6,100 nt of DNA. Origin: an uncultured Ruminococcus sp. Lineage in GTDB: Bacteria > Bacillota > Clostridia > Lachnospirales > Lachnospiraceae. This document shows positions 1 through 6,020 of the stretch, piece after piece (the first letter of the stretch is position 1; the number at the start of each line of letters is the position of its first letter). The notes below the pieces were generated by a model. It saw only the letters and a list, made by a program, of their open reading frames with translations. It did not search any database and had not been told where the DNA came from. Made by a program: the position numbers and the translations under genes. Where the stretch lies: the NCBI GenBank assembly GCA_900555215.1, contig USKR01000087.1, positions 1 to 6,100 on the forward strand, in the 5' to 3' direction.

Positions 1-1
1 A

Positions 2-178
2 GGTACAGGTATTTTCCCTGCCAAAGATGCTGCAAAAGCTCCTGTCAAAGCACGCATGGTGGAAGACGCTCAGAATCTTGGAGCTGACGCCATCGTGTGC
101 ATGAGATTTGCCAGCAGTTCTGTCATGCAGGGCGCGGCGGAAGTCATCGCTTACGGGACGGCTGTAAAATTCAGGTAA
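2..178 (+). CDS. YbjQ-family (UPF0145) protein, 3' end only
   Basis: This is the last 58 codons of a gene that begins before the window, in an open frame from base 2 to a TAA stop at 176-178. The translated end has the pattern of the YbjQ/UPF0145 family (PF01906): a helix rich in Ala/Lys, then [11 protein letters not shown], then a closing strand [12 protein letters not shown]. In this family such a segment forms the end of a small (about 105-residue) domain that assembles into a pentamer. It is sometimes labelled heavy-metal-binding, but its role is not established. Roughly the C-terminal half is present. It runs towards the minus-strand sugar kinase and is separated from it by a strong hairpin. 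Family assignment is fairly secure; no function is claimed. Confidence 0.8.
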   Translation, partial: GTGIFPAKDAAKAPVKARMVEDAQNLGADAIVCMRFASSSVMQGAAEVIAYGTAVKFR

Positions 179-203
179 CGGCGGAACGCCTTTTCAAAAA
201 CTT

Positions 204-247
204 GAAATCCGGGACTATGTGCTGAAATTAACATAGTCCCGGATTTC
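204..247. terminator. bidirectional intrinsic terminator between convergent genes
   Basis: A perfect 17-bp inverted repeat (204-220 with 231-247) encloses a 10-base loop. It lies between the stop of the plus-strand YbjQ-family gene and the stop of the minus-strand kinase. On the minus strand the stem is followed by AAGTTTTTG, a reasonable U-tract. On the plus strand it is followed by TTAGTTATT, a weaker one. The position between converging ends and the GC-rich middle of the stem fit a shared factor-independent terminator, stronger for the kinase transcript. Confidence 0.85.
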
Positions 248-286
248 TTAGTTATTACAGCCGCAGAACCCTGCACAACTCCAGAT

Positions 287-1249
287 TTATCCCTGTTCTA
301 TGAGCTGATTCACTTCCTCTCTCTCCGGCATCGCCTTGATCGCCCCTTTCCTCGTAGTGACGATGGCTGCCGCCGCATTCGCGAATGTAAGCATCTCGCC
401 CAGCTCTTCTTCTGTGAGATTATGGAAATCGTGCTCCAGGAGATAGTTCAGGGAGCTTCCCCCGAACGTATCCCCGGCCCCGGTCGTCTCGATCGTCTGT
501 ACGGAAAATCCCGGGCGCTCCACCCGCATTCCTTTATAGTAAGCCCTGCTTCCGTCTTTGCCCATAGTCAGGAGGATCAGCGGGATATCATAGTTCTCCT
601 GAAGATATGCGATCCCCTCATCGTAGTCTTCTTTTCCGGACACAAACTGGATCTCATTATCAGAGATCTTCAGGATATCGCATACGCTGAACCCATACTC
701 CATCTGCTCTTTCGCAAGGTCAAGAGAGCTCCACAGCGGCGGTCTTAAATTCGGGTCAAAGGAGATCAGGCACCCGCCGTCCTTTGCCGCCTGCACTGCT
801 TTCTTTGTCGCGGCGCGCACGCCGTCATGCGTCATGGAAAGTGTGCCGAAGTGGAAGATCCTCGCCTGGCTGATGAATGCGGGATCCACTTCCTCCTCTG
901 TGAGCATCATGTCAGCTCCCGGATTGCGGTAAAACGAAAATTCTCTGTCACCGTCCGGGAATGTGTGCACAAATGCCAGTGTTGTATTTACCGTATCGTC
1001 TGTCATGAGATGGGATGCATCGATCCCGGCTTCTGTGATCGTTTCCCTGAGCATTGTGCCGAACTGGTCCTTTCCGACCTTTCCGACAAATCCGGTCTTC
1101 TTTCCCATTTTATTCAAAAGCGCCAGTACATTGCAGGGCGCTCCGCCCGGGCATGCCTCGAACATCCCGTTGCCCTGGCTGCTCTGCCCGTTCATCGTAA
1201 AATCTACCAGCAGTTCTCCCAATGCGATCACATCATAATTCTTTTCCAT
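287..1249 (-). CDS. scrK: PfkB-family carbohydrate kinase, probable fructokinase
   Basis: Cytosolic ATP-dependent sugar kinase of the ribokinase/PfkB family, probably converting fructose to fructose 6-phosphate. The 320-residue length is normal. The N-terminal family signature is visible as PGGAPCN (residues 34-40) after the opening strand VIALGELLVDF. The C-terminal signature TTGAGDTFGG (255-264) holds the catalytic Asp260 and the anion-hole GAGD. SFDPNLRPPLW (163-173) and KISDNE (194-199) are typical of bacterial ScrK-type fructokinases, which is why fructokinase is preferred over ribokinase or KDG kinase; the substrate is still inferred. The start is fixed by AAGGAGGA just upstream. It follows the divergent GTPase gene by 100 bases on the same strand and is the last gene before the terminator hairpin. 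No sugar transporter or regulator is next to it in the window. The symbol is tentative. Confidence 0.85.
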   Translation of the reverse strand: MEKNYDVIALGELLVDFTMNGQSSQGNGMFEACPGGAPCNVLALLNKMGKKTGFVGKVGKDQFGTMLRETITEAGIDASHLMTDDTVNTTLAFVHTFPDGDREFSFYRNPGADMMLTEEEVDPAFISQARIFHFGTLSMTHDGVRAATKKAVQAAKDGGCLISFDPNLRPPLWSSLDLAKEQMEYGFSVCDILKISDNEIQFVSGKEDYDEGIAYLQENYDIPLILLTMGKDGSRAYYKGMRVERPGFSVQTIETTGAGDTFGGSSLNYLLEHDFHNLTEEELGEMLTFANAAAAIVTTRKGAIKAMPEREEVNQLIEQG

Positions 1250-1349
1250 ATCCGTGTCCTCCTTCCATATCCCCCTGCCCTATCCGGCAGGCATTTATCA
1301 CTATGAGCTCCAGGGCCGCGTCCGCCCCGTCTTCATTTTGCATATCCGC

Positions 1350-2297
1350 CTAATTAAAGTATACAAGCTCCTCGATGGGCTGTGCTTCCTCGATGTACTC
1401 CGCCTCCAAGACAGGGCCTTCGCCCCGGTATACAGAGACATTGGCAAAACCGACCTTTGCCCGTACCTTTACCCAGTCTCCCGGTTTCAGCTTCGGGGCA
1501 TAGGGACTTTTGCACACATACCCGAGAAATGTAGTATCATCCGCGCAGCAGGTCATTGCCATACGCCCGGGCAGGAAGACCTTGGACGGAAATGACCTGG
1601 GTTTTATTACCTTTGCAGTAAATTCCACTACTTTCCCCTTATACCGGTCCGGATTTTCCATCATATCTACATACCAGATCCCGTAATCCTCTTTCGCGAT
1701 CTCAATCACCGGCGCTTTCAAGTCATATGGAACATCATCCTCAAAGATATTTTCCACTTCTCCGTTCTCATCTTCAAAGATGACCTCTGCCTGAGGGCTC
1801 ACTACTTTCACGCTCCTGCGGTATCCGGCGAGCGGCTTGATATCCTCACATCGGTTGAACAGAACCAGTTCCGCATCCCTGACCATCTCCACGAAGAGCG
1901 GCTTTAAGTTTGTCAGATACATCTGGAAAGTGCTGGCGTCCACTGTGGTGAGCTTCTGTTCGATCGCCCAGCCTTCCGGAAGCGTGAGGGCTTCAAAATC
2001 ACTTACCTTCCACATGCCGTTGTACTCGACCACAACACGGTCCGGCTCATGCTTCCTGTCCATCTCCTCCAGCCATTCTTCCGTCAGGTCTTCCTGATCT
2101 TCCACCCGCTCGATCACAACGCCATATTTCAGCATTTCCATAGGAGCATACTCTTCCTCTCCCTCTTCACAGAGGATAAGGAGCGTCTTGCCGTCAATCT
2201 GGAAATAGTCCTGCTTCAGGGTAAAGTTAAGGAACTGCGTCTTACCGCTGTCCAGGAATCCGGTCATCAAATAGACCATTACATTTGGTTCTTCCAT
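1350..2297 (-). CDS. CobW-like GTPase fused to a YcgQ-type (DUF1980-like) C-terminal domain
   Basis: Two-part protein of 315 residues. Residues 1-190 resemble a divergent G3E/CobW GTPase: P-loop GFLDSGKT (13-20), a strand ending VVVEYNG (88-94) where CobW proteins have IEPSG, and FNRCED (147-152) near the NKxD position. The metal-binding CxCC motif of the family is absent; the equivalent stretch reads LILCEEGEEEY. From about residue 193 the usual CobW C-terminal domain is replaced by a segment with NPDRYKGKVVEFTAKV, then GRMAMTCCADD (244-254), then DWVKVRAKV. This order (Tyr-x-Gly-Lys, then Arg-x-x-x-x-Cys-Cys-x-x-Asp, then Trp-Val-x-Val) recalls the soluble C-terminal part of YcgQ (TIGR03943/DUF1980), normally preceded by membrane helices that are missing here. 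A GAGGAGA site 8 bases upstream supports the start. It lies 62 bases after the canonical CobW gene and probably shares its transcript. Role in metal handling is inference. Confidence 0.75.
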   Translation of the reverse strand: MEEPNVMVYLMTGFLDSGKTQFLNFTLKQDYFQIDGKTLLILCEEGEEEYAPMEMLKYGVVIERVEDQEDLTEEWLEEMDRKHEPDRVVVEYNGMWKVSDFEALTLPEGWAIEQKLTTVDASTFQMYLTNLKPLFVEMVRDAELVLFNRCEDIKPLAGYRRSVKVVSPQAEVIFEDENGEVENIFEDDVPYDLKAPVIEIAKEDYGIWYVDMMENPDRYKGKVVEFTAKVIKPRSFPSKVFLPGRMAMTCCADDTTFLGYVCKSPYAPKLKPGDWVKVRAKVGFANVSVYRGEGPVLEAEYIEEAQPIEELVYFN

Positions 2298-2359
2298 ATA
2301 TGATCTCTCCTCGTCTTATCCATTCTTTCAGGTTATGCCATATCCCGTCTTCTCAGAGC

Positions 2360-3370
2360 CTATGCAAGCCCGAACAGCTCTGCCAGCTTCTCCTCCGCCA
2401 GTTCCGCGCCGATCACGCAGATACGGCCTGTATATTCCGGCGCGCCGGCGCGCACCTCATGCTCTCCGGGAACCATGTCAAAATAGATCCATTCCCCGTC
2501 CGCTCCGGCAACCATAGCTTTGGCACGCAGTACATTTCCGTAAGAATGATCTTCCTCGAGCGTCCTGAGGATATCGGAGATCTGCTCCTTTGTGTATGTG
2601 TGGATCGTCTCCCTGCCCCAGCTGGTGAAGACCTCATCTGCATGATGATGCCCCTCGTGGTCATGGTGGTGGTGATGTCCGTGCCCGTGGTCATGTCCGC
2701 AGCATTCGCCATGCTCATGGTGATGCCCGCACTCAGGGCATATGATCTCATCGAGCAGCTCTTCTTCCAGAGTCTTGCCGGATTCCATTGTCTCCAGGAT
2801 CTTCTCTCCCGGGAGCTGTGCGATCGGAGTCGTGATAAACGGCGCTTTGCTGTTGAGCTCGCGCAGCAGCGCCACACTTTCCTCCACCTTCTCCGGCTTC
2901 GCCTTATCTGTCCGGCTTAAGATCACCGCACCGGCATACTCGATCTGGTTGCTGAAAAATTCGCCGAAATTTTTCCGGTAGATCCTGCACTTTGTCACAT
3001 CCACGACTGTACTGAAGCTGTTGAGCACCGCATCGATATCGCCCTGTACATCCTGTACCGCCTTGATCACATCCGAGAGCTTGCCCACTCCCGAAGGTTC
3101 GATAAGGATCCTGTCCGGATGATAAGTGTCAACTACCTCACGCAGTGATTTCCCGAAATCACCTACCAGAGAGCAGCAGATACACCCGGAATTCATCTCC
3201 CGGATCTCTATGCCTGATTCTTTAAGGAATCCTCCGTCAATACCAATCTCTCCGAATTCATTTTCGATCAGTACGACCTGCTCTCCTTTGAATGCCTCTG
3301 AAAGCAGTTTTTTGATCAATGTTGTCTTTCCGGCTCCGAGGAAGCCGGAGATAATGTCGATTTTTGTCAT
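2360..3370 (-). CDS. CobW/COG0523-family G3E GTPase, putative metal chaperone with Cys/His-rich region
   Basis: Soluble GTPase of the CobW/COG0523 branch of G3E P-loop proteins, 336 residues, expected to use GTP hydrolysis to load or insert a metal, often zinc. Visible motifs in order: Walker A GFLGAGKT (9-16), ENEFG (36-40), the metal-binding GCICC (Cys63, 65, 66), Walker B region ILIEPSG (88-94), and SRTD (152-155) in place of NKxD. Then comes a Cys/His-rich segment (about 211-243) starting CPEC, and a CobW C-terminal domain from about 248, with the typical VLRAKA strand (284-289). The start has an AGAAGGA site upstream. The gene follows exodeoxyribonuclease III after 93 bases and precedes a second, divergent GTPase. 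COG0523 members serve zinc, cobalt or nitrile hydratase iron; the metal here cannot be read from sequence, though the His-rich loop favours zinc, nickel or cobalt. No Zur-like operator was recognised upstream. Confidence 0.9.
   Translation of the reverse strand: MTKIDIISGFLGAGKTTLIKKLLSEAFKGEQVVLIENEFGEIGIDGGFLKESGIEIREMNSGCICCSLVGDFGKSLREVVDTYHPDRILIEPSGVGKLSDVIKAVQDVQGDIDAVLNSFSTVVDVTKCRIYRKNFGEFFSNQIEYAGAVILSRTDKAKPEKVEESVALLRELNSKAPFITTPIAQLPGEKILETMESGKTLEEELLDEIICPECGHHHEHGECCGHDHGHGHHHHHDHEGHHHADEVFTSWGRETIHTYTKEQISDILRTLEEDHSYGNVLRAKAMVAGADGEWIYFDMVPGEHEVRAGAPEYTGRICVIGAELAEEKLAELFGLA
2642..2740 (-). other. Cys/His-rich metal-binding segment within the CobW-family GTPase
   Basis: Encodes residues 211-243 of the GTPase: a CPEC pair, then GHHHEHGECCGHDHGHGHHH and further histidines. 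In 33 residues there are four cysteines and about fifteen histidines, interspersed with Gly, Asp and Glu. Such stretches sit between the GTPase and C-terminal domains of many COG0523 proteins and are thought to bind or buffer zinc or nickel. The DNA is a low-complexity run of CAT/CAC codons and so could vary in length between strains. Confidence 0.85.
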
Positions 3371-3463
3371 TTTACATTCCTTCTTTCCTCTTGATTCTAT
3401 CTTGTCGTCTTTCTATTTCCTGCACTCGGGATCTCCTGTATTCAATGATGCCCCGCCATATCT

Positions 3464-4219
3464 TCAGTCCTTCAGGTCAAGCTCTACCGGGCAGTGGTCA
3501 GATCCCATGACATCAGTCAGGATCTTTGCGTCATCCAGCCTGTCCTTAAGCGCCTCGGATACGCAGAAATAATCAATACGCCACCCTGCGTTCTTAGCCC
3601 GCGCACTGAATCTGTAGGACCACCAGGAATAAATTCCCTCCTGATCCGGGTAGAAATACCGGAACGTATCGATAAATCCCGCATCCAGAAGTTCAGTAAA
3701 TTTCTGCCGCTCTTCGTCCGTAAATCCGGCATTTTTCCGGTTCGTCTTCGGATTCTTCAGGTCGATCTCCCTGTGCGCCACATTCATATCCCCGGTCACG
3801 ATAACCGGCTTTCTCTTCTCCAGATTTTTCAAGTAAGCTCGAAAATCATCTTCCCACTTCATACGGTAATCCAGCCTCGCCAGTTCGTTCTGAGAATTCG
3901 GAGTGTATACTGTGACAAAATAGAAATCTTCAAATTCACAGGTAATAACGCGTCCCTCCTGGTCATGCTCTTCAATCCCGATCCCGTAAGACACGGATAT
4001 GGGTTCCTTCTTGGTGAATACCGCAGTCCCCGAATATCCTTTTCTCACAGCGTAGTTCCAATACTGGTGATAGCCCGGAAGGTCCAGTGCGAGCTGTCCT
4101 TCCTGCATCTTCGTCTCCTGGATGCAGAAGATATCCGCGTCAGCTTCCCTGAAGAAGTCAAGAAATCCCTTCTGGACACACGCCCGTATTCCATTTACAT
4201 TCCATGATATAAGCTTCAT
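3464..4219 (-). CDS. exoA: exodeoxyribonuclease III (ExoA/Xth family AP endonuclease)
   Basis: Mg-dependent DNA repair nuclease of the exonuclease-endonuclease-phosphatase fold, acting at abasic sites and as a 3'-5' exonuclease on duplex DNA. The 251 residues match the family length and carry the whole active site: WNVNG (Asn7), IQETK (Glu35), VYTPNS (Tyr105), GDMNVAH (Asp144, Asn146), GWRIDYF (Asp216) and the closing GSDHCP (Asp241, His242). The start chosen at 4219 ([10 protein letters not shown]) has a perfect AAGGAGG six bases upstream and matches the usual N-terminus. The frame stays open to an ATG at 4303, but that would add 28 unrelated residues and overlap the end of truA. It lies 71 bases after truA, with two small hairpins in between. 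By similarity it is closer to the Bacillus ExoA type; the xth name would also be acceptable. Confidence 0.95.
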   Translation of the reverse strand: MKLISWNVNGIRACVQKGFLDFFREADADIFCIQETKMQEGQLALDLPGYHQYWNYAVRKGYSGTAVFTKKEPISVSYGIGIEEHDQEGRVITCEFEDFYFVTVYTPNSQNELARLDYRMKWEDDFRAYLKNLEKRKPVIVTGDMNVAHREIDLKNPKTNRKNAGFTDEERQKFTELLDAGFIDTFRYFYPDQEGIYSWWSYRFSARAKNAGWRIDYFCVSEALKDRLDDAKILTDVMGSDHCPVELDLKD

Positions 4220-4233
4220 GCATTTCCTCCTTA

Positions 4234-4249
4234 AATCCGTCCCCGGATT
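4234..4249. other. small hairpin next to the exoA ribosome binding site
   Basis: A perfect 6-bp inverted repeat (4234-4239 with 4244-4249) with a 4-base loop. On the transcribed minus strand it ends two bases before the AAGGAGG of exoA. It could affect access of ribosomes to exoA; this is inference from position only. Confidence 0.45.
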
Positions 4250-4254
4250 GAATG

Positions 4255-4282
4255 AGGGACAGATCCGTCCGTATCTGTCCCT
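4255..4282. other. 10-bp hairpin in the truA-exoA intergenic space
   Basis: A perfect 10-bp inverted repeat, AGGGACAGAT at 4255-4264 and its complement at 4273-4282, with an 8-base loop. It begins 8 bases after the truA stop codon in the direction of transcription. No run of T follows the stem on the minus strand (it is followed by CATTCAATCC), so it is not a standard intrinsic terminator. It may be a weak attenuator, a processing site or an mRNA 3'-end stabiliser. Confidence 0.55.
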
Positions 4283-4290
4283 GTTTGTCT

Positions 4291-5052
4291 CTATCTGTAC
4301 CACACTTCTTTCAGAAACAGTCCTCTGGCCGGAGCAAGAAAACCTGCCCGGGACCTGTCTCCCGACTGGAGCGCGTCAAGGACACTCACCGCCGAGCGCT
4401 GATGTGTGCCCGCCTCGATGAGCGTGCCTGTCAGTATGCGCACCATGTGATACAAAAAGCCTGTCCCCTTATATTCAAGGGTCACCCTGCTGCCTTGTCC
4501 GGTGACCATTATATCATAGATCGTCCTTTTTGTGGAGTTCTCATCTTTTTTATCCGTATACCCGCCGAACTCATGAGTACCGGTCAGATATCCAGCCGCC
4601 TCTCTCATCCTGTCAAGATCCAGCTCATGCGGGTAATGATAACAGCAGCGTCTCGTGAACACATCCGCCTTTTCCCCTGTGTCAATATAGTATTCATACG
4701 CTTTCCCGACTGCGCTCCTGCGGGCATGAAAACCATTCTTTTCAAGCTCTGCGTTCAGGATACGGATATCCGCCGGAAGAGCTGAGTTTACCGTTTCCGT
4801 GAAAAATCCTTCCTCCGCAAGTCCGGGCAGCACAATGCTTGCCGTCTGCCCCCTGGCATGAACTCCGGCATCCGTCCTTCCGGAACCATTTACCTCAACC
4901 ATTCTCCCTTCCCTGAGTCCGCCGCAGTTTTTGAGCATATCTCCGATGGTTTTTTCCAGTATTCCCTGGATCGTCCGGTCTGTATTTGCCTGTCTCTGCC
5001 ACCCCTGATAGCGTGTTCCGTCATAGGCGATGGTCAGTTTGTAGGTCCGCAT
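4291..5052 (-). CDS. truA: tRNA pseudouridine synthase A
   Basis: Converts uridine to pseudouridine at positions 38-40 in the anticodon arm of tRNAs. The 253-residue length is typical. Family landmarks are the N-terminal strand [16 protein letters not shown] (4-19), the catalytic loop [11 protein letters not shown] (57-67) with the nucleophile Asp61, FHAR (108-111), [12 protein letters not shown] (196-207) and the closing [13 protein letters not shown] (240-252). The start lies 18 bases after the nrdR stop, with a purine-rich GGAGAGGGAG site, so nrdR and truA are probably co-transcribed. In many Firmicutes truA follows the ribosomal protein and energy-coupling-factor genes. Here it lies between nrdR and exoA, so it may be an additional TruA paralogue; the window cannot settle that. 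Confidence 0.95.
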   Translation of the reverse strand: MRTYKLTIAYDGTRYQGWQRQANTDRTIQGILEKTIGDMLKNCGGLREGRMVEVNGSGRTDAGVHARGQTASIVLPGLAEEGFFTETVNSALPADIRILNAELEKNGFHARRSAVGKAYEYYIDTGEKADVFTRRCCYHYPHELDLDRMREAAGYLTGTHEFGGYTDKKDENSTKRTIYDIMVTGQGSRVTLEYKGTGFLYHMVRILTGTLIEAGTHQRSAVSVLDALQSGDRSRAGFLAPARGLFLKEVWYR

Positions 5053-5070
5053 GTCTCCCTCTCCGCCCTG

Positions 5071-5520
5071 TTACTGAAGGAACTTTTTCAGTTCATCCAT
5101 AAATGTATTCGCATCTTTAAATTCCCGGTAAACCGATGCAAATCTGACATAGGCCACAGGATCCAGGTCTTTCAGCTTGTCCATGACAATCTCCCCGATC
5201 ACGCTGCTGGGGATTTCCTTCTCCTCCCGGTTAAAGATTTCCAGCTCGATCGCGTCGATGGTCTTCTGGATCGCCTCAGCCGGAACCGGGCGCTTATAGC
5301 ACGCGCTGAGCACGCCGTGCTCGATCTTAGATCTTTCATACTGTTCGCGGTTATTATCTTTCTTAATAACGATCAGAGGGATAGTCTCCACTTTCTCATA
5401 GGTCGTAAAACGTCTTCCGCACTCATCGCAGGAACGTCTCCTGCGGATGGAGCTTTTATCCTCCGCCGGTCTGGAATCGATCACTCTTGTATCCGGGTTG
5501 CCGCAATAGGGACATCTCAT
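5071..5520 (-). CDS. nrdR: transcriptional repressor NrdR
   Basis: Nucleotide-sensing repressor of ribonucleotide reductase genes, 149 residues, the usual length. The N-terminal zinc ribbon is complete: MRCPYCG (Cys3, Cys6) and CDECG (Cys31, Cys34), with the RRRRSC linker between. The ATP-cone follows from about residue 46 to 136, with VIKKD near its start and the family hallmark VAYVRFASVYREF (122-134). The start at 5520 is chosen because the zinc ribbon must begin there and a GAAAGGCGG site precedes it. The open frame continues upstream to 5661, but that extension overlaps the preceding gene and has no family similarity. A TTGCAA-17-TATAAT promoter precedes it, overlapping the end of the ymxH gene. 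No clear NrdR box was recognised near it. truA follows 18 bases later. Confidence 0.97.
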   Translation of the reverse strand: MRCPYCGNPDTRVIDSRPAEDKSSIRRRRSCDECGRRFTTYEKVETIPLIVIKKDNNREQYERSKIEHGVLSACYKRPVPAEAIQKTIDAIELEIFNREEKEIPSSVIGEIVMDKLKDLDPVAYVRFASVYREFKDANTFMDELKKFLQ

Positions 5521-5574
5521 ATTTTTTCCGCCTTTCTCCGCATTGATCTCGGTCTTATTCTGCAATCTGCGTTC

Positions 5575-5603
5575 ATTATACACAATCGTTAAAACTTTTG
5601 CAA
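5575..5603 (-). promoter_or_regulatory. probable sigma-A-type promoter for nrdR
   Basis: On the minus strand TTGCAA (5603-5598) and a perfect TATAAT (5580-5575) are separated by 17 bases. The -35 box lies inside the last codons of the ymxH-like gene and the -10 box just after its stop. Predicted initiation near 5568 would leave about 48 bases of leader before the nrdR ATG. This could give nrdR, and perhaps truA and later genes, expression independent of the upstream sporulation-type gene. Confidence 0.65.
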
Positions 5604-5843
5604 AAACTTTTCTTCCTGTATTTCCACGATCACGATATCCGGTCCTATCTTCCTGATACACGCAAACGGGATCACATATTCGCAGTCTGTCCCGAGGAAT
5701 CCGCAGATCTTTCCCGGTCCCGGGATGATCACCGCCTCCACTTCTCCGTTACAGACATTGATCTCCACATCCACAATACAGCCGAGACGCCTTCCGCTGC
5801 AGATGTTGATCACTTCTTTGTCTCTTAATTCGCAAAGCCTCAT
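5589..5843 (-). CDS. ymxH: YlmC/YmxH-family sporulation-associated PRC-barrel protein
   Basis: Small 84-residue protein of the YlmC/YmxH group found in endospore-formers. The single domain is a PRC-barrel: MRLCELRDKEVINICSGRRL, then GCIVDVEIN (21-29), a VEAVIIPG strand and turn (35-42), and CEYVIPFACIRKIGPDIVIVE (54-74). The IPF-xx-I-x-KIG-D-IVIV pattern is the standard PRC-barrel ending. The biochemical role is not known; the family name comes from its distribution in spore-formers. The start at 5843 is chosen because GGAGG lies seven bases upstream and the domain begins there. In-frame ATGs at 5861 and 5963 would add basic, low-similarity residues, and the first of them overlaps the ribosome binding site. 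It precedes nrdR, an arrangement seen in other Clostridia where sigG is often nearby; sigG is not in this window. Gene symbol by family only. Confidence 0.88.
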   Translation of the reverse strand: MRLCELRDKEVINICSGRRLGCIVDVEINVCNGEVEAVIIPGPGKICGFLGTDCEYVIPFACIRKIGPDIVIVEIQEEKFLQKF

Positions 5844-5957
5844 CCCGCATCCTCCGCGCATAACCGCATTCTTTCTATAATATAAATATGAATTTTTCTC
5901 CTGTCTGTTCCTGTTTCCGCTGTTTTCCTCCCGGAAGTCCTTCCCTTTTCCGCTCTT

Positions 5958-5987
5958 TTGCACTAAAATAAAGACTGCAAATATAAT
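5958..5987 (+). promoter_or_regulatory. probable promoter of the right-edge gene
   Basis: A perfect TATAAT at 5982-5987 has TTGCAC (5958-5963) 18 bases upstream, a weak -35. Initiation would be expected around 5993-5995, right at the first copy of the duplicated segment. The first AGGAG would then be at the very 5' end of the message and only the second would be usable. Confidence 0.55.
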
Positions 5988-5989
5988 TT

Positions 5990-6019
5990 CAGGAGAATTT
6001 ATTACAGGAGAATTTATTA
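5990..6019 (+). repeat. perfect 15-bp tandem duplication carrying the ribosome binding site
   Basis: The unit CAGGAGAATTTATTA occurs twice without a mismatch (5990-6004 and 6005-6019), directly before the ATG at 6021. Each unit contains AGGAG. The second lies 10 bases from the start codon and the first 25 bases away. Confidence 0.95.
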
Positions 6020-6020
6020 T

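Larger units (their letters stand above)
5844..6020. promoter_or_regulatory. divergent intergenic region between the ymxH-like gene and the right-edge gene
   Basis: About 177 bases with no gene I can support. The centre-left (5872-5900) is very AT-rich and on the minus strand contains TATATTATAG, a plausible but -35-less -10 element for the ymxH-like gene. I looked for a sigma-G or sigma-E consensus there and did not find a convincing one. The right part holds the plus-strand promoter and the duplicated ribosome binding site listed separately. Confidence 0.5.

Noticed and set aside
1274..1291. 6-bp inverted repeat CCTGCC/GGCAGG in the GTPase-kinase gap
   Set aside because: Short stem with no U-tract in either direction; expected by chance in a GC-rich gap.
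827..1306. Long plus-strand open frames opposite the kinase and the other minus-strand genes
   Set aside because: They lie antisense to genes with full family motifs, have no ribosome binding sites of their own and no recognisable domains.
1233..1343. Minus-strand 36-codon frame starting between the fused GTPase and the kinase (begins MQNEDGADAALELIVINAC)
   Set aside because: Its only upstream purine run is too close to the start, it overlaps the kinase start in another frame, and it resembles nothing I recognise. It could be a small leader gene but there is no positive evidence.
3371..3463. Possible separate promoter or metal-responsive operator before the canonical CobW gene
   Set aside because: I saw no properly spaced -35/-10 pair and no Zur-like palindrome; only the ribosome binding site is clear.
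4220..4303. Upstream extension of the exonuclease III frame to an ATG at 4303
   Set aside because: It would add 28 residues without family similarity and overlap the truA stop; the ATG at 4219 has an ideal ribosome binding site and the standard N-terminus.
5591..5611. Near direct repeat AAAACTTTTGC / AAAAACTTTTC
   Set aside because: It is explained by the coding sequence for the Lys-Phe-Leu-Gln-Lys-Phe end of the ymxH-like protein and shows no further copies.
5521..5661. Upstream extension of the nrdR frame to 5661
   Set aside because: The zinc ribbon starts at the inner ATG at 5520, and the extension runs through the promoter and into the ymxH-like gene.
5844..5963. Upstream extension of the ymxH-like frame to 5963 or 5861
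   Set aside because: The added residues are basic and low in complexity, and the GGAGG ribosome binding site for the inner start lies inside the extension.
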